This document shows, one piece after another, positions 58,309 through 64,000 of a stretch of DNA of 64,000 nt (positions within the stretch are counted from its first letter, which is position 1; every line of letters starts with the position of its first letter). The translations under genes and the position numbers were made by a program. The notes beneath the pieces were generated by a model. The model was not told the origin of the DNA, made no database searches, and saw only the letters and a list, made by a program, of their open reading frames with translations. Source of the DNA: Methanobrevibacter gottschalkii DSM 11977 (GTDB lineage: Archaea; Methanobacteriota; Methanobacteria; Methanobacteriales; Methanobacteriaceae); assembly GCF_003814835.1 (NCBI RefSeq), contig NZ_RKRG01000001.1, positions 620,001 to 684,000 on the forward strand, written 5' to 3'.

Positions 58309-58870
58309 TTAATTGCCTCCAAACATGTAATATTCTTTGTCCAACTGTGAAGTAAGATAAAATTACTAAAATGTAAATAATGTATGTAAAGTAAATGTCT
58401 CCTGCGAAGTATCCAATTATTGCTCCAATCATTAAAATAATCATACGAACAGCACGTTCTGCAATTCCAATATTGCAATCAACTTCCTGAGATTCGGCTC
58501 TTGCTCTTACATAACTAACACATATTGCAGAATGGATTGCCAGTATTCCAACTAACCAATCACAGTATCCTCCAAATATTATTCCGATGTAAATTATTGC
58601 ATCTGCAAATCTATCCATTGTTGAATCAAGAAAAGCACCGAATTTAGAAGATTTTTCATGATATCTTGCAACAGCACCATCAACAACATCTAAAAATCCC
58701 GAAAGCAGAATTGCTATTGTTCCTAAAATTAATAATTTATTTGCAAATCCATAAGCTGCAAGTAGAGCAACAAATGGTGAAATTATTGTCACAATATTCG
58801 GATTAATATTTAATCTCTTAGCTATTGGGTTCAATATTCTTGTTAATAATGGTCTTAAACTTTGAAGCAT
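58301..58870 (-). CDS. CDP-alcohol phosphatidyltransferase, archaetidylinositol phosphate synthase-like
   Basis: A 189-residue membrane enzyme with the full signature DVVDGAVARYHEKSSKFGAF followed by LDSTMDR, that is D-x2-D-G-x2-A-R-x8-G-x3-D-x3-D. Six or so hydrophobic segments are visible. It joins CDP-archaeol with a polar alcohol, probably inositol-1-phosphate, to make ether phospholipids. The substrate is inferred from the closest archaeal relatives that I recall. Confidence 0.8.
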   Translation of the reverse strand: MLQSLRPLLTRILNPIAKRLNINPNIVTIISPFVALLAAYGFANKLLILGTIAILLSGFLDVVDGAVARYHEKSSKFGAFLDSTMDRFADAIIYIGIIFGGYCDWLVGILAIHSAICVSYVRARAESQEVDCNIGIAERAVRMIILMIGAIIGYFAGDIYFTYIIYILVILSYFTVGQRILHVWRQLND

Positions 58871-58917
58871 AATTTATATATAAAGATTTTATATAATATA
58901 TGTGTTAGGTAATTTAA

Positions 58918-59499
58918 ATGAAAGTTTTAAAAACAAGTATTGATTGTGTTGATGAAAGAATAATTAATGAAGCGGTTAATGTATTGGCTAATGGTGGGGT
59001 TGTATTATATCCCACTGATACTGTTTATGGATTGGGAGCTAATATTTTTGATAATAAAGCAGTTAAAAAAGTTTATGGTATTAAACAAAGAAGCTTATTA
59101 AAACCTTTTTCAATACTTGTTAAGGATATTGAATCTATTAATCTGGTTGCAAAAGTCTCATCAGCTCAAAAAAATCTTTTTAATAAGTATTTGCCTGGAC
59201 CTTATACGTTTATTTTAAATAAACGCAATATTGTTCCGAGAGTTGTTACAAGTGGGTTGGCTAATGTTGGTGTTAGGGTTCCGGACTGTGATATTGCTTG
59301 TAATCTTGCTAAAATTTTTCCAATAACTACAACTAGTGCTAATGTTTCTGATGATGAGATGCTATCTAATCCCAGAGAAATTTTAGAACAATTGGATTGT
59401 GATGTTGATTTGGTAATTGATGTTGGAGATTTAGATTCAAATGTCCCTTCATCGATTATTGATTTATCAGGATTCAAACCAAAAATAATAAGAAAATAA
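58918..59499 (+). CDS. Threonylcarbamoyl-AMP synthase (Sua5/YrdC)
   Basis: A 193-residue YrdC-domain protein. VLYPTDTVYGLGANIFD, the basic KQRSLLKPFSILV, LPGPYTFIL, GVRVPDC and TTSANVS follow the family order. It makes the threonylcarbamoyl-AMP used by KEOPS to form t6A37 in tRNAs reading ANN codons. It lacks the C-terminal Sua5 domain, so it is the short form. A TATA-like ATTTTATATAATATA lies upstream at 58888-58902. Confidence 0.85.
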   Translation: MKVLKTSIDCVDERIINEAVNVLANGGVVLYPTDTVYGLGANIFDNKAVKKVYGIKQRSLLKPFSILVKDIESINLVAKVSSAQKNLFNKYLPGPYTFILNKRNIVPRVVTSGLANVGVRVPDCDIACNLAKIFPITTTSANVSDDEMLSNPREILEQLDCDVDLVIDVGDLDSNVPSSIIDLSGFKPKIIRK

Positions 59500-59563
59500 A
59501 ATTTAATTTTCAATCAATATTATTCTTAACTTATATATTTTATAAAAAACAATATAGATTATC

Positions 59564-60268
59564 ATGAAAGTATTGGCTAATTTTGAAGACAATCACAAAA
59601 TTCCATCAAATTCTGCTCTTGATGTGATGTTGGCAGGGGGATTTGAGAAAGGAACAATTACTCAGATATTTGGACCACCTAGTTCAGGTAAAAGCAATAT
59701 AACTCTTTCAGTTGCTGTCAATGTTGCTAAATTTAATAAAAAAGTGATTTACATTGATACTGAGGGCGGAATCTCAATTGATAGGATTAAACAAATTGCA
59801 GGTGTTGATTTTTCAAATGTTGCTAATAATATTATTGTTTTCGAACCAACAAGTTTTTTAGAACAAAATGATGCAGTAAAGTCTATTGATGCTTGGCTTA
59901 GAAGTAATCATAATGATGTTGATTTAATTGTTTTAGATTCTGCTGTGGCATTGTACAGGGTAGATGATATGAAATCATCCAAATTAAATAAAGAATTAGG
60001 TAAACAGATGGGTCTTTTATCTAAAATTGCAAGACAGTATGATGTCGCCATTATTTTGACAAATCAAATTTATAGTTCTTATGATGATGAGGGAAATAAT
60101 GATATTAAAGCAGTTGGAGGAACCATTTTACAATACTGGAGTAAAGTAATAATTCAGCTTGAACGTGGTGAGGAAATCAATCAAAGAATCGCCACATTAA
60201 AACGTCATAGAAGTATTCCTGAAGGAAAACAAGTTACTTTTTCAATTACTTCAAAAGGAATTATTTAG
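59564..60268 (+). CDS. radB: DNA repair and recombination protein RadB
   Basis: A 234-residue RecA-family ATPase that lacks the N-terminal helix-hairpin-helix domain of RadA. Walker A is GPPSSGKSN near residue 39, Walker B is VDLIVLDSAVALYR near residue 125, and AVGGTILQYWSKVIIQLERG is loop L2 and beyond. RadB is a euryarchaeal RadA paralogue that aids homologous recombination. Confidence 0.9.
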   Translation: MKVLANFEDNHKIPSNSALDVMLAGGFEKGTITQIFGPPSSGKSNITLSVAVNVAKFNKKVIYIDTEGGISIDRIKQIAGVDFSNVANNIIVFEPTSFLEQNDAVKSIDAWLRSNHNDVDLIVLDSAVALYRVDDMKSSKLNKELGKQMGLLSKIARQYDVAIILTNQIYSSYDDEGNNDIKAVGGTILQYWSKVIIQLERGEEINQRIATLKRHRSIPEGKQVTFSITSKGII

Positions 60269-60324
60269 GTACTTTTATTAATAATTAATTATATATACTT
60301 ATTTTGGAATTGTTGAGTGATATT

Positions 60325-61494
60325 ATGAGGACTGATTTTGATATAAAAAACCCAAAGAAAAAGTTTAAAAAAACTGAAAGGGTGCCTCCAAAGGGTTATG
60401 ATAATGCAAATGATTTTTTTGAAGATATGTATATGGATGAAAATATGATTTGGATGGGTCAAAACACCAACCATTTGCATGATGATACAATAGCTAATGC
60501 TATGATTGATGCTATCCGTATGAAAACTTATTGCAGATATCCGGCTCCAGAAGGGTTTTCTGAACTCAAAAAATTAGTTTTGAAAGATTTAGGTTTTGAA
60601 GATGAAGAAGTTTTATTAACCTCTGGTGCAACTGAATCATTATATTTATGTATGCAAGCTCTTTTAACTCCTGAAGATAATGTGATTCTATCAGATCCTG
60701 GATATTTTATTATTGGAGACTTTGCAAATAGATTTGCAAATGAAGTAAGATATGTTCCTATTTATGATGAAAAATACGGGTATAAGTTAACTCCAGATCT
60801 TTTAAGAGAAAATATGGATGAAAATACTCGTATGGCTATTTTAATTGATCCATTAAATCCTTTAGGTTCCTCATACACGGAAGATGAATTAAAAGAATTT
60901 GCAGAAATCGCAAAAGAAAATGATATTTACCTTTTACATGATGTTACTTACAAAGACTTTGCAAGAGAACATTTTCTTGTAGAGAATTATGCTCCTGGTC
61001 AAACTTTGACAATTTACAGTTTTTCAAAAATATTCGGAATGGCAGGTTTAAGAATTGGTGGGGTTGTATCCTCAAAACCGATAATTGATGCTATTAAGAA
61101 TGCTGTTGTAAATGATTTGGGAGTAAATATTATTTCTCAATATGGTGCCATTGCAGGACTCAAATCAAAAGATGTTTGGTTTGAGGATATGAGGCAAACT
61201 TGTTTTGAAAATCAGAGATTAATTAAAGAAATGGTTGATACAGTGGATGGTATTTTCTTACCTGTTTATCCATCAGATGCAAACATGATGGTTATCGATA
61301 TTTATGATACAGGTATCAATCCAAAAGATTTGTCAAATTATTTAATTCAGAAAGGACTATTCACAAGAGAAGGAGAATACACTTCTGATGAATTTGGAGA
61401 GAGATACTTACGTGTCAGTTTTTCAATTCCAACAGAAGAGATTAAAATATTCTGTGAAGAGTTCCCTAAAGCTATTGAAGCTTTAAGAAAATGA
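60325..61494 (+). CDS. Class I/II PLP-dependent aminotransferase
   Basis: A 389-residue aminotransferase. SGATESLYLCMQALL binds the phosphate, SDPGYF stacks on PLP, IDPLNPLGSSYTEDEL replaces the usual PxNPTG block, and YSFSKIFGMAGLRIGG carries the Schiff-base lysine. ATG 60325 follows GTGAT; a TTG at 60304 is unlikely. It overlaps the next gene by 4 bases (ATGA). The amino donor is not deducible; an aspartate/tyrosine aminotransferase or a specialised biosynthetic one is possible. Confidence 0.8.
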   Translation: MRTDFDIKNPKKKFKKTERVPPKGYDNANDFFEDMYMDENMIWMGQNTNHLHDDTIANAMIDAIRMKTYCRYPAPEGFSELKKLVLKDLGFEDEEVLLTSGATESLYLCMQALLTPEDNVILSDPGYFIIGDFANRFANEVRYVPIYDEKYGYKLTPDLLRENMDENTRMAILIDPLNPLGSSYTEDELKEFAEIAKENDIYLLHDVTYKDFAREHFLVENYAPGQTLTIYSFSKIFGMAGLRIGGVVSSKPIIDAIKNAVVNDLGVNIISQYGAIAGLKSKDVWFEDMRQTCFENQRLIKEMVDTVDGIFLPVYPSDANMMVIDIYDTGINPKDLSNYLIQKGLFTREGEYTSDEFGERYLRVSFSIPTEEIKIFCEEFPKAIEALRK

Positions 61495-62225
61495 TTAATA
61501 TGGATTTTAAGGGGTTCAGATACCACAAGCCGCTTCCTAATTTTTATAAAACTGATAATCCTTTAACTCCTAAAAGGGAGATTTCCGATGATTTACTTTT
61601 AAAGTTAGATAATTTAGCTAAAAAATATAATTTCACTGGAATTAGCTATTCTAAATTATCTGATGACTTTAAAAAGGATTTTAATATAGATTTTGATAAT
61701 GTAATTATTTTTAGATTTCTTATGAAAAATGAATTGATAAAAATGGAATCTTCCCCTGAGAAATCTAAATTAATGGATATGGAGTTTCAAGTATATGGGA
61801 TTCATATCTATGAATTTGCAGATTTTTTAAGAGAAAACGGATTTCAAGCAGATTTATTGCATCCATTTGATGATGACTTAAGTTTAAAATCAATAGCTAT
61901 GCAATCTGGGGATTGTATAATTACTAGAAGTAACATATGTTTATTTAAAGAAGGGTTGCATAATGGATTTTTCATGATTCATACATCAATTGATAATTTA
62001 CCATTTAAAAATGAAAATGATATGTTATGGGTTAAAGATTTCTGTTCAACTTGTGGGGTTTGTATTGAGAGATGTCCTAACGATGCATTTGATTATGAAG
62101 AAAATCTGCTTCGAAAATTTTGTACAGCTCATAGAGAAGGTTGTAGTGAATGTATTTTAATATGTCCTTTCTTTAAAAGAGGTTATGATAAAGTTAAAAG
62201 AAGATATGATGGAATGAAAAAGTAG
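61491..62225 (+). CDS. 4Fe-4S ferredoxin-domain protein, QueG-like layout
   Basis: A 244-residue protein whose first 170 residues show a reductive-dehalogenase/QueG-like layout (DFADFLRENGF.., NICLFKEGLHNGFFM). A two-cluster ferredoxin domain ends it: CSTCGVCIERCPNDAF (about residues 185-200) and CSECILICPF. It is translationally coupled to the aminotransferase and followed after 8 bases by a DGC-domain gene. The reaction is unknown; electron transfer to a partner is inferred. Confidence 0.6.
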   Translation: MINMDFKGFRYHKPLPNFYKTDNPLTPKREISDDLLLKLDNLAKKYNFTGISYSKLSDDFKKDFNIDFDNVIIFRFLMKNELIKMESSPEKSKLMDMEFQVYGIHIYEFADFLRENGFQADLLHPFDDDLSLKSIAMQSGDCIITRSNICLFKEGLHNGFFMIHTSIDNLPFKNENDMLWVKDFCSTCGVCIERCPNDAFDYEENLLRKFCTAHREGCSECILICPFFKRGYDKVKRRYDGMKK

Positions 62226-62233
62226 GTGTAAAA

Positions 62234-62611
62234 ATGAATGATAAAATAGCTTTAGTTTCATGTAGTGGTTTGAGCCCATTAGGATTAGTTGTAAGAGCAG
62301 CAAGTGTTGAACTTGCTTTAGAAAATGAAAATATTGTTGCAGCATGCATTACAGAATATTCAGCACAACCAAACAATTGTTCTCCAATACTGGATGATGC
62401 AAAAATAGTTACTATAACTGGTTGTGGAGATGACTGTGCATCTGTTATTCTAAAAGATAAAAATATTGCTGCTGTTAAAAATATTTCTCTAGATCATGTT
62501 GTAAAAGCCTATGAATTAAACCCTTTGGATGCAGTTCGTTTAGATGAGGATGGTGAAAAGGCTGTTGTTGTTTTGAAAAAATACATCTTAAAAGAACTTG
62601 AAAATATCTAA
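62234..62611 (+). CDS. Putative zinc-binding DGC-domain-like protein
   Basis: A 125-residue protein with paired cysteine blocks, SCSGLSPLGLVVRAAS at the N-terminus, NNCSP in the middle and TGCGDDCAS near residue 60, which fit the DGC-domain group of putative zinc-binding proteins. AGGTG precedes ATG 62234. It is the last gene of the three-gene operon with the aminotransferase and ferredoxin protein, so the three may work together. No function is known. Confidence 0.6.
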   Translation: MNDKIALVSCSGLSPLGLVVRAASVELALENENIVAACITEYSAQPNNCSPILDDAKIVTITGCGDDCASVILKDKNIAAVKNISLDHVVKAYELNPLDAVRLDEDGEKAVVVLKKYILKELENI

Positions 62612-62642
62612 AAATTTTAAAAACAAATTTAAAAGGAGATAT

Positions 62643-64000
62643 TTAATCTGATAAGTAATAATATTCTCCTTTCTCTTTTTGTTCACGGTCTTTATAACTG
62701 TCAAGTTTATTTACTCTAGGTCTTTTTGTTTCTTTATCTCTTCTAAATGTAATATTAAGATTTCCTAAAAATTCGTTCATTGCATTTCTAAGGTCAGTTG
62801 GTTTGGATGCATGACCGTTTAAACCTGGAGTTCCGTTGAATACCATTGCCCTATCTGAAATGTAGTCAATAAATACGATATCATGGTCAACGATAAGTGA
62901 AGCGGCATTTCTACTTTCCACCATTTTGCGGATAACCCTTGCAGCTATTAATCTCTGTTCAACATCTAAAAATGCTGTTGGTTCATCAAAAAGATAAATT
63001 TCAGCATCTTTCGATAGTGTTGCAGCAATAGCTAATCTTTGAAGTTCCCCTCCACTTAATCCATTAACTGGTTTGTCTAACATTTCATCTAAAGTTAACG
63101 GTTTCATAATTTCACTATCGAAGATTTTACTACCAAAACTTGGAGCATTCATGTATAGGAAGTCACTAACAGTTCCTTCAAAGTTAGAAACAATGTATTG
63201 CGGTTTGTATGCAATGGTAACTTCTTCATCAATTTCACCATTGGTTGGTTCTTCAACTCCTGCAAGCATTTTAGCAAAAGTGGTTTTACCAATACCGTTT
63301 GAACCGAAGGCAGTTATAATTTCGTCGTAAAATATTTCACCAGCATCTGCAGATAATCTGAATCCATCATACTCTTTTTTTAAGTCAGAGTAACTTGCAA
63401 GTACATCTCCCTCGTCTTCTGGAGTTGGTGGCCTTATGGTAAATTCAATAGGATTTTTTCTAATTCTTACATTTTCTTCATTTAAAAATCCATTAATATA
63501 TGCATTAATTCCCAAACGAACACCTTTTCTTCCAGATACAACTCCATATCCTCCAGGTTGACCATATAGGATATTTATGTTATCAGATAATGCATCTAAA
63601 GTAGCGAGGTCGTGTTCAATAACAAGTACACTTTTGCCTTCATCAGCAAGTGAACGAATTACTTTCACTGCATTTAATCTTTGAGATACATCCAGCCATG
63701 AAGTAGGCTCATCGAAATAATAAAAATCCCCTTCTCTTAAAACAGTAGCGGCTATTGCAACTCTTTGAAGTTCCCCACCACTTAAGTTTTCCATTTTTCT
63801 TTCTAATACATTTTCAAGTTGTAATTCTTGGGTAACATAATCCAGTTTATCTCTTTCATTAACATTTGTTAGTAAATCTTTAACTTTACCTTTTACAACT
63901 TTTGGAAGTTGATCAACCATTTGTGGTTTTAGGATGGTTTTTATATTTCCTTCGGATAAATCTCTGAAATATTTCTGAAGAGATGATCCCTTGTAAAATT
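62643..64000 (-). CDS. ABCE1 / Rli1 ribosome recycling ATPase, C-terminal part
   Basis: The frame runs off the window end, so the N-terminal Fe-S domain and first Walker A are missing. What is present: [14 protein letters not shown].., the first signature [13 protein letters not shown] and Walker [13 protein letters not shown], the hinge, the second Walker [16 protein letters not shown], signature [13 protein letters not shown] and Walker [17 protein letters not shown]1 splits ribosomes after termination or pelota-mediated rescue; pelota is encoded at 27213. Start lies beyond 64000. Confidence 0.95.
   Translation of the reverse strand, partial: FYKGSSLQKYFRDLSEGNIKTILKPQMVDQLPKVVKGKVKDLLTNVNERDKLDYVTQELQLENVLERKMENLSGGELQRVAIAATVLREGDFYYFDEPTSWLDVSQRLNAVKVIRSLADEGKSVLVIEHDLATLDALSDNINILYGQPGGYGVVSGRKGVRLGINAYINGFLNEENVRIRKNPIEFTIRPPTPEDEGDVLASYSDLKKEYDGFRLSADAGEIFYDEIITAFGSNGIGKTTFAKMLAGVEEPTNGEIDEEVTIAYKPQYIVSNFEGTVSDFLYMNAPSFGSKIFDSEIMKPLTLDEMLDKPVNGLSGGELQRLAIAATLSKDAEIYLFDEPTAFLDVEQRLIAARVIRKMVESRNAASLIVDHDIVFIDYISDRAMVFNGTPGLNGHASKPTDLRNAMNEFLGNLNITFRRDKETKRPRVNKLDSYKDREQKEKGEYYYLSD

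Noticed and set aside
1-64000. CRISPR array
   Set aside because: No regularly spaced identical direct repeats and no cas genes were seen; the repeated sequences are IS ends and MITE-like copies.

Overview
The window is AT-rich archaeal DNA. The gene content points to a methanogen of the order Methanobacteriales, most likely Methanobrevibacter. Evidence for this: methanogenesis marker protein 8, an F420-0:gamma-glutamyl ligase-like protein, HypC, the archaeal bifunctional FBP aldolase/phosphatase, archaeal information-processing genes (Cdc48, TFE, Spt5, SecE, L11/L1/L10/L12, RadB, pelota, ArcS, ABCE1), a MraY-like/MurG-like pair that fits pseudomurein synthesis, and large adhesin-like proteins (ALPs) with beta-helix and Ig-like repeats. 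This assignment rests on recognising families by eye, without a database search.

Layout. 1-14.2 kb is core: a tight hisC / radical-SAM activase / ASCH-TPR operon, a decayed TetR gene, then glmM, an OB-fold protein, DNA ligase and thiC on the minus strand, a DEDD exonuclease, MMP8, cdc48 and tyrA. 14.4-27.2 kb is an accessory island: an IS with perfect 26-bp ends and a dead transposase; a 5'-truncated ALP with a hydrophobic, pretoxin-like C-terminus followed at once by two paralogous small membrane proteins; an IS630-like element; an IS4-like element; a candidate structured RNA; a decayed coiled-coil gene; and a third IS that ends just upstream of pelota. 27.2-41.4 kb returns to core: pelota, two pseudomurein-type glycosyl-carrier genes, hypC, tRNA-Ile, Fe-S assembly, archaeosine synthase, TFE, a nucleotide-sugar dehydratase/aminotransferase pair and ftsZ. 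41.5-48.1 kb is the conserved secE-spt5-L11-L1-L10-L12 cluster plus alaS. 48.1-53.5 kb is a second accessory patch with another IS copy, an intact ALP with signal peptide, and a short IS derivative carrying a 100-bp dispersed repeat. 53.5-64 kb is core: thiI, FBP aldolase/phosphatase, a MacB-type ABC exporter, a CDP-alcohol phosphatidyltransferase, Sua5, RadB, an aminotransferase/ferredoxin-protein operon and ABCE1, cut by the window end.

Most notable are the ALP plus two putative immunity-like proteins (16.06-21.24 kb), an unassigned multi-stem RNA candidate with its own TATA box (about 24.9-25.1 kb), a palindromic operator at the predicted cdc48 start site that resembles a known archaeal heat-shock operator, a triple hairpin array downstream of cdc48, regulatory hairpins in front of L1, and a one-base frameshift in a conserved HD-domain gene that sits directly in front of archaeosine synthase.
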